DNA of 64,000 nucleotides from an uncultured bacterium (lineage in GTDB: Bacteria; Bacteroidota; Bacteroidia; Bacteroidales; UBA932): the NCBI GenBank assembly GCA_949300025.1, contig CASGCS010000020.1, positions 48,363 through 112,362 on the forward strand, written 5' to 3'. The translations under genes were made by a program, and so were the position numbers. Below the pieces are notes generated by a model. That model saw only the letters and a program-made list of their open reading frames with translations, was not told where the DNA came from and ran no database searches. The number at the start of each line of letters is the position of its first letter. Position 1 is the first letter of the stretch. Positions 1 to 8,952 of this stretch are shown here, piece after piece.

Positions 1-32
1 TTTTGCGAGAGTAAAACAAATATTCTCAAGTA

Positions 33-392
33 ATGGAACAGAAGCTGAAAATTGCGGTCCCTACGCGGGATTCGGTTGTAGATGACCATTTCGGCCATTG
101 CAGTTATTATACCATATACGGTGTGGAAAACGGGAAGGTCGTATCAAAAGAGAGCTATCCCTCTCCTCAGGGGTGCGGCTGTAAGTCTGGCGTGGCTCCC
201 ATATTGGCAGGAATGGGTGTAAAGGTGATGCTTGCCGGAAATATGGGGCAGGGTGCCAAGAATGTGCTGGAATCAAACAATATAGAGGTCTTTAGAGGCT
301 GCTCCGGAGATACTGACGCACTGGTGGAAAGTTACCTTGCAGGCAATGTGAAGGATTCCGGCGAGGGATGCCATTCCCACGAATGCCATTAA
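33..392 (+). CDS. NifX/NifB-type dinitrogenase iron-molybdenum cofactor family protein
   Basis: The 119-residue protein reads like the small NifX/NafY/NifB C-terminal fold (dinitrogenase Fe-Mo cofactor biosynthesis family). It opens with KIAVPTRDSVVDDHFGHC, the typical first strand and His-containing loop, and has a GCGC cluster near residue 47 and a Gly-rich MLAGNMGQGA segment. The C-terminus is rich in Cys and His (GCHSHECH), which suggests metal or Fe-S binding. In non-diazotrophs such proteins are common and their exact role is unknown. No nitrogenase genes are in view, so a general metal or cluster-handling role is inferred. The gene lies near the window edge, so its upstream partner is not visible. 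Its stop codon overlaps that of the convergent small gene at 389-583. Confidence 0.8.
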   Translation: MEQKLKIAVPTRDSVVDDHFGHCSYYTIYGVENGKVVSKESYPSPQGCGCKSGVAPILAGMGVKVMLAGNMGQGAKNVLESNNIEVFRGCSGDTDALVESYLAGNVKDSGEGCHSHECH

Positions 393-583
393 GAGGGGCT
401 GACTGAAAATTCGCCGTCGTCATCCTGTATGATATAATCTCCTTCATTGACTGTTATAAAACCCTCTTTGGTATATAGGGAGAGCATGCTGAACCCCATG
501 CAGAAGTACGGCGCCAGGATTCTCTCTCCGGCAAAATCCTTTACCTCTTTGTAGTTGAGTCCGGTATATTGGATGGATTTCAT
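389..583 (-). CDS. Small hypothetical protein (64 aa)
   Basis: This is a short acidic protein of 64 residues with no signal peptide or membrane segment. It has the shape of small cytoplasmic proteins carrying a GDYII...DGEF motif (here EGDYIIQDDDGEF near residues 47-59), often seen next to phage or regulatory genes; that link is an inference from memory. It fills the gap between the NifX-like gene and the ABC gene and ends by overlapping the stop codon of its convergent neighbour. No function can be assigned. Its compact codons and clear motif make it more likely real than chance. Confidence 0.5.
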   Translation of the reverse strand: MKSIQYTGLNYKEVKDFAGERILAPYFCMGFSMLSLYTKEGFITVNEGDYIIQDDDGEFSVSPS

Positions 584-658
584 GTTGCTGCTTGAATTAT
601 GCAGTGTAAAGATATGTTATATTTTTGAATGCTGTTCAGAGATAACCGATAGTTTCAA

Positions 659-2074
659 ATGGAAGTCAGAATAACGGATGCAGTAGTAAACAATCCGGAG
701 CAAAGGCTTAAGGCTCCGGTGAATTTCACTTTCAACAAAGGCGAAGCGGTTGCCGTTGTAGGCAGGAACGGCGCCGGCAAATCTCTGGTGGCCAATATAA
801 TCATGGATGCATTTCCGCTCATACAGGGAAAGGCGGAGTATCTGTTCGAACAGACACCCGAGTGGGTGTATCAGAAGATAAAACTTCTGGCATTCAAGGA
901 TGCCTATGGCGCAGACGATTCCTCATACTATTATCAGCAGAGGTGGAACAGTACCGAACAGGAGGGCTATCCTACGGTAGAGGAGTTTCTCGGCAGCGGG
1001 GTTCTGGAAAAATCCGACCTTTTCAACATGAAGGCTCATGCCGGATACCGGCTGGTGCACCTTTCAAGCGGAGAATTGAGAAAGGTGCAGATAATAAAGG
1101 CGCTCTCTTCCAAACCGGAACTGCTTATAATAGACAATCCCTTCATAGGTCTGGATGCGGAGTCGCGCGAAGAGTTTTCGGCGGCGCTGAAGGTGATTTC
1201 AAAAAAGGTGGGCATTATATTGCTGCTCTCCGACCTGCTTACGCTTCCCGATTTCATTACGCATGTCTATACGGTAAAGGAGTGTGCCGATTTCAGGAAA
1301 TATACCGTAAAGGAGTATCTGCGCGACTCTCCGTTCAAGGCGGAGACCGGCAGACGGGAACTTTCGGAGCAAAAGCGCGCGGCCATTCTGAATCTGCCTG
1401 CCGCAAAAGGGAGCGGTTCGGAGTATGTGGTACGCCTTAAGGATGTTACAATCGCATACGGGGGAAAGACCATTCTTGACAATGTAAGCTGGGAGATAAA
1501 AAGAGGGGAACATTGGGCGCTGTCGGGCCATAACGGCAGCGGGAAAAGCACGCTGCTCAACCTTATTACGGCAGACAACCCGCAATCGTATGCCTGCGAC
1601 ATAGAACTTTTCGGCAGGAAAAGAGGCTCCGGAGAGAGTATATGGGACATAAAGCGCGAGATAGGATATGTATCTCCGGAACTGCACAGGGCCTTTCAGA
1701 AAAATGTTTCGGTCAGGGATATTGTGGCGAGCGGGCTGCTCGATACGGTGGGGCTTTATGTCAAGCCTCCAAAAGAAAAAATGCCTTTATGCGATTTCTG
1801 GATGGACATGTTCGGGATATGCGGCATCGCAGAGAAGATGTTTTTGAGAATATCTTCCGGAGAGCAGAGACTTGCGCTTCTGGCCAGGGCCTTTGTAAAG
1901 GACCCGCAGCTGCTCATACTTGACGAGCCGCTGCACGGGTTGGATACTTGCAACAGGATGCTTACCCGGGAGATAATCGACACTTTCTGCAGGAGGCCGG
2001 GCAAGACACTGATAATGGTAACCCATTATCCGCAGGAGCTGCCATCATGTATAGACAAAATCAAGAAACTTTAA
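659..2074 (+). CDS. Twin-domain ABC ATPase, ModF-like
   Basis: The 471-residue protein has two ABC nucleotide-binding domains in tandem and no membrane segments. Domain 1 has Walker A GRNGAGKS (35-42), signature LSSGELRK and Walker B LLIIDNP, where the usual catalytic Glu after D159 is Asn. Domain 2 has Walker A GHNGSGKS (290-297), signature ISSGEQRL and Walker B LLILDEP with D422 and E423. The layout matches the ModF (PhrA) family of duplicated ATPases rather than ABC-F translation factors, because the ABC-F linker is absent. No permease or binding protein lies beside it, so the transport partner, if any, is elsewhere. The first site is probably ATPase-weak. Confidence 0.75.
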   Translation: MEVRITDAVVNNPEQRLKAPVNFTFNKGEAVAVVGRNGAGKSLVANIIMDAFPLIQGKAEYLFEQTPEWVYQKIKLLAFKDAYGADDSSYYYQQRWNSTEQEGYPTVEEFLGSGVLEKSDLFNMKAHAGYRLVHLSSGELRKVQIIKALSSKPELLIIDNPFIGLDAESREEFSAALKVISKKVGIILLLSDLLTLPDFITHVYTVKECADFRKYTVKEYLRDSPFKAETGRRELSEQKRAAILNLPAAKGSGSEYVVRLKDVTIAYGGKTILDNVSWEIKRGEHWALSGHNGSGKSTLLNLITADNPQSYACDIELFGRKRGSGESIWDIKREIGYVSPELHRAFQKNVSVRDIVASGLLDTVGLYVKPPKEKMPLCDFWMDMFGICGIAEKMFLRISSGEQRLALLARAFVKDPQLLILDEPLHGLDTCNRMLTREIIDTFCRRPGKTLIMVTHYPQELPSCIDKIKKL

Positions 2075-2089
2075 TTATCATTTAAACAT

Positions 2090-3313
2090 ATGAATATGGA
2101 TTTCGACAAAATAGTGGAGAGAAAGGGAACCTTTTCGGAAAAGGTGGACGGGCTCGGGAAACATTATGGAAAAGATGACCTTATTCCGCTCTGGGTTGCG
2201 GATATGGATTTCGAGTCTCCGCAATGTGTAAAGGAGGCCCTTCAGGAGGTGGTAAATACTGCCGTGTATGGTTACAATACAATTCCTGACGAGTATTTCC
2301 CCACAATCGCCGCATGGCTTGAACGTGAGCATGGCTGGAAGGTGGAACTTCCATGGCTGAGCTTTATTCCCGGTGTAGTAAAGGGGATAGGTTATGTCAT
2401 AAACTTTTTCACAAAGCCGGGCGACGGGATTGTAGTCATGCCTCCGGTCTATCCTCCGTTCATAAACGTTCCAAGCAAGAACGACAGGAGATTGCTCTAC
2501 TCTCCGCTGAAGGAGCGCAGATGCGCCGAGTGCGGAAAAGTACTCTCTTATGATATGGATTTCGATGGGCTGGAGAGACTGTTGGAGAGCGAGAAGCCCA
2601 AACTTCTCATACTTTCAAACCCTCACAATCCCGGCGGAATAGCATGGAGCAGTGAGACACTTGCAAGGCTGGCCGAAATCTGCCACAACCGCGGTGTCAT
2701 TGTCATATCCGATGAGATTCACGCAGATATGCCTCTTTTCGGTGCAAAGCATATAGCTTTTGCAAGTGTAAGCGACAAGGCTGCGCAGACAAGCATAACG
2801 TTCGGTGCACCGTCGAAAACTTTCAATATAGCCGGAATCGTAAGTTCCTATGCTGTCGTTCCCAATTCCAAGTTGCGCGAAGAATTTTACAGGTGGATGG
2901 ATGTCAATGAGTTGAACAGCCCTACGATATTCGCTACCAAAAGCGCGATTGCCGCATACACAAAAGGCGGAGAGTGGAGAGCCGGCATGCTGGAGTATGT
3001 AGAACGCAATGTGCTTTTTGTGGAGAAGAGGCTGAAAGGTTTGAAGTTTAATGATGCGGAACTCATAACACCTCTCAGGCCCGAATTTTCATTCCTTATA
3101 TGGCTCGATTGCAGGGAGCTGTGCAGGGCGTTGGGTCTTGACCCGAAAGGGCTGGTGAAGTTTTTTGTAGATGATGCGGGGCTGGCGCTTAACGACGGGG
3201 CAACGTTCGGCCCCGGAGGCGAAGGTTTCATGCGCCTGAATGTCGGCACCTCGGTAAAGGTGCTCGAAAAGGCCATGGCAAGGTTAGAAGAGGCGGTAAT
3301 GGCCCGTCTGTAA
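2090..3313 (+). CDS. MalY/PatB-family PLP-dependent C-S lyase or aminotransferase
   Basis: The 407-residue class I/II PLP enzyme begins with the MalY/PatB signature (FDKIVERKGTFSEK..., PLWVADMDF) and has SNPHNPGG and SDEIHAD motifs. The PLP lysine is K243 in APSKTFNIAG. Family members are cystathionine beta-lyases, cleaving cystathionine to homocysteine, pyruvate and ammonia; some also act as aminotransferases or regulators. It acts in the cytoplasm. The gene follows the ABC ATPase by 15 nt and precedes the umuD-like gene by 12 nt, so all may be co-transcribed. A methionine-route role fits metH and metF elsewhere in the window, but substrate choice cannot be read from sequence. Confidence 0.85.
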   Translation: MNMDFDKIVERKGTFSEKVDGLGKHYGKDDLIPLWVADMDFESPQCVKEALQEVVNTAVYGYNTIPDEYFPTIAAWLEREHGWKVELPWLSFIPGVVKGIGYVINFFTKPGDGIVVMPPVYPPFINVPSKNDRRLLYSPLKERRCAECGKVLSYDMDFDGLERLLESEKPKLLILSNPHNPGGIAWSSETLARLAEICHNRGVIVISDEIHADMPLFGAKHIAFASVSDKAAQTSITFGAPSKTFNIAGIVSSYAVVPNSKLREEFYRWMDVNELNSPTIFATKSAIAAYTKGGEWRAGMLEYVERNVLFVEKRLKGLKFNDAELITPLRPEFSFLIWLDCRELCRALGLDPKGLVKFFVDDAGLALNDGATFGPGGEGFMRLNVGTSVKVLEKAMARLEEAVMARL

Positions 3314-3325
3314 ATGTAAAATGCC

Positions 3326-3685
3326 ATGTTCATTGATGCAGACAACATAGCAAGTGCGTCGATAGACCTGAACCGTGAACTCGTGCGCCATCCTGCAGCT
3401 ACCTTTTACGCAAGGGTAAAAGGGAATGCAATGGCGGATATGGGTGTCGAGGAGGGCGATGTATTGATTATAGACAGAGCGCTGGAACTGTCGGACGGCT
3501 GTATGGTTGTCTGCTATATAGACAATGAATTTGTCTTGAGAAGAGTGGCAGTGGGAGATGGACGGGTATGGCTGGTCGCAGCAGACGGGAACCGGATAAA
3601 GCTCGACCCGGGCAATGATACCGATACGTTATGGGGTGTCGTAGCTTATTGCATAAAGGATGTACGCCATAGTAGACTGCAATAA
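3326..3685 (+). CDS. umuD: UmuD'-like S24-family protein, catalytic Ser and Lys replaced
   Basis: The 119-residue protein aligns by eye with UmuD from about residue 30 onward (IDLNRELVRHPAATFYARVKGNAM against IDLN..HPSAT...SGDSM in E. coli). It therefore lacks the cleavable N-terminal arm. An in-frame TAA at 3317-3319, just ahead of the ATG, rules out a longer form. The catalytic Ser of the GDSM motif is Ala35 (GNAM), and the catalytic Lys position (EFTVKK in E. coli) is Arg72 (EFVLRR). It should thus be unable to self-cleave yet resemble the processed, mutagenically active UmuD'. It overlaps the polymerase gene by 26 nt, so it is almost certainly the partner subunit of that Pol V-like enzyme. 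Confidence 0.85.
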   Translation: MFIDADNIASASIDLNRELVRHPAATFYARVKGNAMADMGVEEGDVLIIDRALELSDGCMVVCYIDNEFVLRRVAVGDGRVWLVAADGNRIKLDPGNDTDTLWGVVAYCIKDVRHSRLQ

Positions 3686-4922
3686 CTTTTTCGTCTCCTG
3701 CGAGACGGTATTCAATCCGTCGCTGAAGGGGAAACCGGTTGTCGTGCTCTCGAACAATGACGGCTGTGTAATATCGCGTTCCCAGCAGGCCAAGGATGCC
3801 GGCATAAAGATGGGGCTGCCTGCCTATCAGATAGAGGATGAAAGCATAATACTCTATTCAAGCAACTATATGCTTTACGGCGACATGAGCCGCAGGGTGA
3901 TGTCGGTACTGGCAGATTCAATGCCCAACATACATGTATATTCGATAGATGAGGCATTTGTGGATTTTACCGGTTTCAAGGTTTCGCAGATAGAGACAAA
4001 ATGCAGGGAGGTAATAAGAGCCGTCAGGAAGTTTACCGGTATCCCTGTAAGCATAGGCGTCGCGCCCAATATGACCCTGGCCAAACTGGCCAACAGGTTT
4101 GCAAAACGCTACAAAGGATATAACGGCTACTGCGCCATAGATGATGAAAGAAAGCGTCTCAAGGCACTGGAACTTTCAAAAATAGAGGATGTGTGGGGAA
4201 TAGGGCGGCGCTATTCTGCCTTTCTCAAACGTCAGGGAATTGTGACTGCCGCCGATTTTACGAGGCAGAGCGCCGCGTGTATAAAGCACTACATGAAACT
4301 GCCCGGACTGAGAACATATCAGGAACTTTACGGAGAGCAGGTCATAGAGCCGCGCAAATATGCGGCAAACAAATCTGTCTGCGTTTCGCGCAGTTTTGCA
4401 AAGGGGGTATCGGATATGCCTTCGCTTGAAGAGGCGGTGAGCAATTTCGCCTCTTCGTGTGCGGCCAAACTCAGGCGGCAGAAATCTGTCGCAACCTGCA
4501 TTACTGCATTTATAATGACAAATTTCTATAATGAACGTTCCGACAAGTATTACAACAGCGTGACTGTTACAATGCAGCAGCCCTCCAACAATACGGTTGA
4601 GATTGTCCAGGCTGCGCTCAGGGCTCTTTCGCTGATTTTCAGGGAGGGTTATTCATACAGGAAGGCCGGTGTCATTGCAACCGAAATTTCGTCTGACAGA
4701 TATGTGCAGCAGAATCTTTTTCATGAGGCAGACAATGAGCGGCTGGAGAGCATAAACAGGCTGCTGGACAATCTGAACTCCAAGTATGGAAAAAAGATGC
4801 TCAGGCTTGCCGTGGAGGGCGGGGTAAACGAGGAGCGGAACGAGGGGTGGAGAGCGCGTCGCGAGCACCTTTCAAAAAATTTTACTACAGATATGAAGGA
4901 AATCATAGAGGTTAAGGCTTGA
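3660..4922 (+). CDS. umuC: UmuC-like Y-family translesion DNA polymerase
   Basis: The 420-residue protein is a full-length UmuC/DNA polymerase V catalytic subunit. The palm motif MYAIVDCNNFFVSCE holds metal ligand D6, and SIDEAFVDF holds D97 and E98. A helix-hairpin-helix/thumb region (KIEDVWGIGRR) follows, and the C-terminal little-finger region is present. It synthesises DNA across lesions when bound to a UmuD' dimer and RecA. Its start lies inside the upstream umuD-like gene (26-nt overlap), which implies translational coupling. No LexA-type operator could be recognised upstream, so SOS control is not shown by the sequence. Confidence 0.93.
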   Translation: MYAIVDCNNFFVSCETVFNPSLKGKPVVVLSNNDGCVISRSQQAKDAGIKMGLPAYQIEDESIILYSSNYMLYGDMSRRVMSVLADSMPNIHVYSIDEAFVDFTGFKVSQIETKCREVIRAVRKFTGIPVSIGVAPNMTLAKLANRFAKRYKGYNGYCAIDDERKRLKALELSKIEDVWGIGRRYSAFLKRQGIVTAADFTRQSAACIKHYMKLPGLRTYQELYGEQVIEPRKYAANKSVCVSRSFAKGVSDMPSLEEAVSNFASSCAAKLRRQKSVATCITAFIMTNFYNERSDKYYNSVTVTMQQPSNNTVEIVQAALRALSLIFREGYSYRKAGVIATEISSDRYVQQNLFHEADNERLESINRLLDNLNSKYGKKMLRLAVEGGVNEERNEGWRARREHLSKNFTTDMKEIIEVKA

Positions 4923-4927
4923 TTTGC

Positions 4928-4935
4928 TATCTTTG
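4928..4935 (+). promoter_or_regulatory. Bacteroidota -7 box for the SLC13 transporter
   Basis: TATCTTTG matches the TAnnTTTG -7 consensus and lies 28 nt before the ATG at 4964. No clear TTG -33 box is present at the right spacing, so the assignment is partial. Confidence 0.45.
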
Positions 4936-4963
4936 TGGTGATTACGATTTTATTTGATTTCCG

Positions 4964-6814
4964 ATGCTTGTAACGCTGATTACGCTTGTTATCGCCGCCA
5001 TTTTCTTTATGAGCGGCAAGGTCCGTTCAGACCTCGTTGCGATATGTTCGCTTCTGGTTTTGCTCATATTCCATGTTCTGACTCCCGAAGAGGGGCTTTC
5101 CGGTTTTTCAAACTCGGTGGTCATTATGATGATAGGTCTTTTCGTGGTTGGCGGAGCGATATTCCAGACAGGTCTGGCCAAGATGATAGGCAGCAAGATA
5201 CTCAAACTGGCCGGTAACAGCGAAACCAGGCTTTTCTTGCTGGTGATGCTTACAACGGCTGGAATAGGCGCTTTTGTGAGCAATACAGGAACCGTGGCGC
5301 TCATGTTGCCGATTGTAGTGAGCATGGCAATGAGTTCTGGGATAAATTCGAGCCGTCTGCTTATGCCGTTGGCCTTTGCAAGCAGCATGGGCGGCATGAT
5401 GACCCTGATCGGTACCCCGCCGAACCTTATCATATCTGATACGCTGGACAAGGCCGGTTACGGTTCTCTTTCCTTTTTCTCCTTCCTTCCCGTAGGTCTG
5501 GTATGCATTGCAGTTGGAACGCTTCTGCTCATGCCGCTTACCAAATGGTTCCTGGTAAAAAAAGAGAAAAAAGGTGTGGAAGGGCGCCGCAACAAATCCC
5601 TGGACCAGCTTGTAAAGGAGTACAGACTTCTGAACAATCTCTTCAGGCTGAGTGTGGAGAAAGGCTCTGCGGCAGTCGGAAGAACAATCGCGGAACTCAA
5701 CATACGGCACGAATATGGAATCAATATTCTGGAGATAAGAAGGCAGGCTGCCCCGCAGCACCGGTTTCTGAATACGGTAAAACAGTTCTATACTCCCGAT
5801 ACCGTTCTTGAAGAAGCAGATATACTGTATGTTTCGGGAACTCCGGAGCAGGTGGAGCGGATATGCAAGGATTTCGGCCTTATGCCTCTGGACGGCCATG
5901 TCTCTGAAAATACGGCCGGAGCTTCGCTCGATTTTTATGATATAGGAATAGCCGAAGTGCTGCTTATGAACACTTCGCAGGTGGTGAACCGTACTGTAAA
6001 GGAGGTGAATTTCCGCGACAAGTTCAATGTTAATGTCTTGGGTATATGCAGAAAGAAAGAGTACCTGCTGCAGAATCTCGGAGAGGAGAAGATGCACGGC
6101 GGGGATATACTTCTGGTTCAGGGAGACTGGAAGGATATAGCGCGGCTCTCACGCGAGGAGGAGAACTGGGTGGTGCTCGGGCAGCCTTTGGAGGAGGCGG
6201 CCAAGGTTACGTTGAACTACAAGGCTCCTGTAGCGGCGCTTATCATGCTGCTCATGATAGTTGTAATGGTTTTTGACTTTATCAAGATAGAGCCTGTGAC
6301 GGCAGTGATGATAGCCGCCGTGCTTATGGTTATTACAGGGTGTCTGCGCAGCGTCGAGGCTGCATACAAGACTATAAACTGGGAGACGATAGTGCTTTTT
6401 GCGGCGATGATGCCCATGTCGCTTGCGCTTGAAAAGACCGGCATATCTGAATATATATCAACGTTGCTGGCACAGAAACTCGGTGAAATGGGTCCAGTGT
6501 TTCTCTTGGGAGGCATCTATTTTACCGCCTCTCTGATGACGATGTTCATAAGCAATACCGTGACCGCGCTTCTGATGGCGCCAATCGCGCTGCAGAGCGC
6601 CGTGCAGCTGGGGGTTAATCCGGTGCCGTTTCTCTTTGCGGTTACCGTGGCCTCGAGCATGTGCTTTGCCTCTCCATTCTCCACCCCTCCCAATGCGCTC
6701 GTAATGCCTGCCGGACAATATTCGTTCATGGATTATGTTAAGGTAGGGTTGCCGCTGCAGGTGGCAATGGGGCTTGTAATGATTGCCGTTCTGCCTTTGA
6801 TGTTCCCCTTTTAG
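4964..6814 (+). CDS. SLC13/DASS-family permease with two RCK_C domains
   Basis: This 616-residue inner-membrane transporter has an N-terminal block of transmembrane helices (1-210), a cytoplasmic insert with two TrkA-C/RCK_C-like modules (about 220-400), then a second helix block. Each half carries the family's SNT signature: VSNTGTVALMLPIV in the first and ISNTVTALLMAPIA in the second. These form the sodium and anion site in DASS proteins. GTPPNLI and STPPNALVMP are further conserved loops. Members carry dicarboxylates, citrate, sulfate or similar anions with sodium; the substrate here is unknown. RCK_C domains bind small ligands and may gate it. Confidence 0.88.
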   Translation: MLVTLITLVIAAIFFMSGKVRSDLVAICSLLVLLIFHVLTPEEGLSGFSNSVVIMMIGLFVVGGAIFQTGLAKMIGSKILKLAGNSETRLFLLVMLTTAGIGAFVSNTGTVALMLPIVVSMAMSSGINSSRLLMPLAFASSMGGMMTLIGTPPNLIISDTLDKAGYGSLSFFSFLPVGLVCIAVGTLLLMPLTKWFLVKKEKKGVEGRRNKSLDQLVKEYRLLNNLFRLSVEKGSAAVGRTIAELNIRHEYGINILEIRRQAAPQHRFLNTVKQFYTPDTVLEEADILYVSGTPEQVERICKDFGLMPLDGHVSENTAGASLDFYDIGIAEVLLMNTSQVVNRTVKEVNFRDKFNVNVLGICRKKEYLLQNLGEEKMHGGDILLVQGDWKDIARLSREEENWVVLGQPLEEAAKVTLNYKAPVAALIMLLMIVVMVFDFIKIEPVTAVMIAAVLMVITGCLRSVEAAYKTINWETIVLFAAMMPMSLALEKTGISEYISTLLAQKLGEMGPVFLLGGIYFTASLMTMFISNTVTALLMAPIALQSAVQLGVNPVPFLFAVTVASSMCFASPFSTPPNALVMPAGQYSFMDYVKVGLPLQVAMGLVMIAVLPLMFPF

Positions 6815-6905
6815 GTTTTTTTTGTAGTTTTGCAGAATTCCGGCAAAAGGCGCTCTTGCTGTCGGAATGTCATGTTTTAATGATAAATATGTTAATTTTA
6901 ATAAT

Positions 6906-8918
6906 ATGAAAAAGTTATTGATGTCTGTCTTTTCAGTAATGATGCTGGCTGCATGCCAGGGCGGCGGGGACAAGGTTCCTGCAATAAATGTGAAGGATAT
7001 GGATTTGTCTGTCTCTCCCGGTGAGGATTTTTATCTTTATGCAAACGGCGGGTGGAAAAAGAACAATCCTCTGAAACCGGAATTTGCCCGTTTCGGCTCA
7101 TTCGACGTACTTCGCGAAAATAACGAAATACGCTTGAACGAACTCTTTGCCGAGATGGCGAAACTCTCTCCGGAGCAGGGGACCGTAGACCAGAAGATAG
7201 TGGATCTCTACAAGCAGGGGCTCGATTCTGCAAGGCTTAACAGCGAGGGCGGTGCACCGGTCAAGAAGTATGTGGATTCCATATATGCGGCGGCAGGCAA
7301 GGATGAACTGGTAAAGGTGCTTGCAAATCAGAATAAATATGGTGAAGGAGGCTTTTTCAGCGTAGGCGTCTCTGCAGACCTTATGAACAGCAAGATGCAG
7401 ATCCTTTACCTTGCACAGAGCGGATTGGGTATGGGCAACCGCGACTATTATGTAGATACTGCAAATGCAAAACTGCATGAGGGCTATACAAACATGCTTG
7501 CCAGATTTTTTGAAATAAGCGGTTATGACAATGCCGCACAGAGGGCTGCTAATGCAGTGAAGATAGAAGACCGTCTGGCTGAATTTTCGTGGAGCAGCGT
7601 TCAGAACCGCGATTATACAAAGCAGTATAATCCCATGAGCACCGAGCAGATCTGCAAAAGGTGGAACGGTTTCGATTTTGCAACGTTCTTCCAGGTGCTG
7701 GGAATACCGGCTCAGGAGAAGATCATAGTTCAGCAGCCTTCGTTCTTCGACGGCTTCAGCAAACTCTTCGCTTCCGCCTCTTTGGACGAGTTGAAGGACT
7801 ACATGGCGGCAGGTCTGCTGAGCAGCGCCGCAGGGTCGCTTTCAGATGAATATTACGATGCCTCTTTCGACTTTTTCAGCACCCAGATGAACGGTGTTAC
7901 AGAGAAGAAACCGAGATGGAAACGCGCAATGAGTGTTCCTAACGGCATTCTCGGCGAGGCTGTCGGACAGATGTATGTGAAAAAGTATTTCCCTGAAGAG
8001 TACAAGCAGAAGGTGTTGGATCTGGTACGCCAGCTTCAGGTTTCGCTCGGCCAGCATATAGATTCTCTTGCATGGATGAGCGATTCCACAAAGGCCTATG
8101 CACGCGAAAAACTCGATGCGTTTACCGTTAAAATAGGTTATCCAGACAAATGGAAGGATTATAGCACTTTGAACATAGACCCAGAACTGAGTTATTTCGA
8201 GAACCTGCGTGCAGCGAGCGCATGGTATGTGGCAGACAACCTGAGCAAGTTAGGCCAGCCTACAGACCCCGACGAGTGGGGAATGACGCCTCAGACCGTA
8301 AACGCATATTATAACCCTACTACAAATGAAATCTGCTTCCCGGCAGCAATTCTCCAGCCGCCCTTCTTCAATGCAGATGCAGACGATGCCGTAAATTACG
8401 GTGCGATAGGAGTTGTAATAGGCCATGAGATGACTCACGGCTTCGACGACCAGGGACGTCTTTTCGACAAAGAGGGCAATATGACCAACTGGTGGACTCC
8501 GGAGGATGAAGCTGCATTCAAGGAGAGGACTGCCATACTGGAAAAACAGTACAGCGAAGTGGAGATTCTGCCCGGTATCCATGCCGACGGAGCCTTGACT
8601 TTAGGCGAGAACATTGCTGACCATGGCGGAATAAGCATTGCATGGACAGCACTGCACAATGCTCTTGGCGGAGTTGAACCTGAGCCGATAGACGGGTTTA
8701 CCGCAGCACAGCGTTTCTTTATAGGCTATGCTCACCTGTGGGCAGACAATGCCACCGATGAGGCAAAGGCCCGCCTTAACAAAATTGATGTGCACTCGCT
8801 TGCAGAGGAGCGCGTTAATGTGGCTGTAAGGAATTTCCCCTTCTTCTTTGAGGCATTCGGAATCAAGGAGGGAGACAAGATGTGGAGACCAGAAGAGGAG
8901 CGCGTCTCAATCTGGTAG
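6906..8918 (+). CDS. M13-family (neprilysin/PepO-like) zinc metallopeptidase lipoprotein
   Basis: The 670-residue endopeptidase has the M13 zinc motif HEMTH (H507, E508, H511) and the third ligand in GENIADHGG (E568). The N-terminal M13 domain comes first and the catalytic domain second, at normal family length. The ATG at 6906 was chosen because it gives a proper lipoprotein signal ending in the lipobox LAAC; the open frame extends upstream but without a signal. It should be anchored in the periplasm or on the outer membrane and cut oligopeptides. A possible -7 box TAGTTTTG lies at 6825-6832. It is one of three peptidase lipoproteins in the window (with S9 and M3), which suggests peptide feeding. 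Confidence 0.93.
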   Translation: MKKLLMSVFSVMMLAACQGGGDKVPAINVKDMDLSVSPGEDFYLYANGGWKKNNPLKPEFARFGSFDVLRENNEIRLNELFAEMAKLSPEQGTVDQKIVDLYKQGLDSARLNSEGGAPVKKYVDSIYAAAGKDELVKVLANQNKYGEGGFFSVGVSADLMNSKMQILYLAQSGLGMGNRDYYVDTANAKLHEGYTNMLARFFEISGYDNAAQRAANAVKIEDRLAEFSWSSVQNRDYTKQYNPMSTEQICKRWNGFDFATFFQVLGIPAQEKIIVQQPSFFDGFSKLFASASLDELKDYMAAGLLSSAAGSLSDEYYDASFDFFSTQMNGVTEKKPRWKRAMSVPNGILGEAVGQMYVKKYFPEEYKQKVLDLVRQLQVSLGQHIDSLAWMSDSTKAYAREKLDAFTVKIGYPDKWKDYSTLNIDPELSYFENLRAASAWYVADNLSKLGQPTDPDEWGMTPQTVNAYYNPTTNEICFPAAILQPPFFNADADDAVNYGAIGVVIGHEMTHGFDDQGRLFDKEGNMTNWWTPEDEAAFKERTAILEKQYSEVEILPGIHADGALTLGENIADHGGISIAWTALHNALGGVEPEPIDGFTAAQRFFIGYAHLWADNATDEAKARLNKIDVHSLAEERVNVAVRNFPFFFEAFGIKEGDKMWRPEEERVSIW

Positions 8919-8952
8919 TTCAATGGTAACAGAATTTGTTCAGAGGTAAAGT

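Noticed and set aside
5108..6097. Long open frame of 329 codons on the minus strand
   Set aside because: It is antisense to the SLC13 gene, shows no family motif and has skewed, implausible residues. It is a shadow of the real gene.
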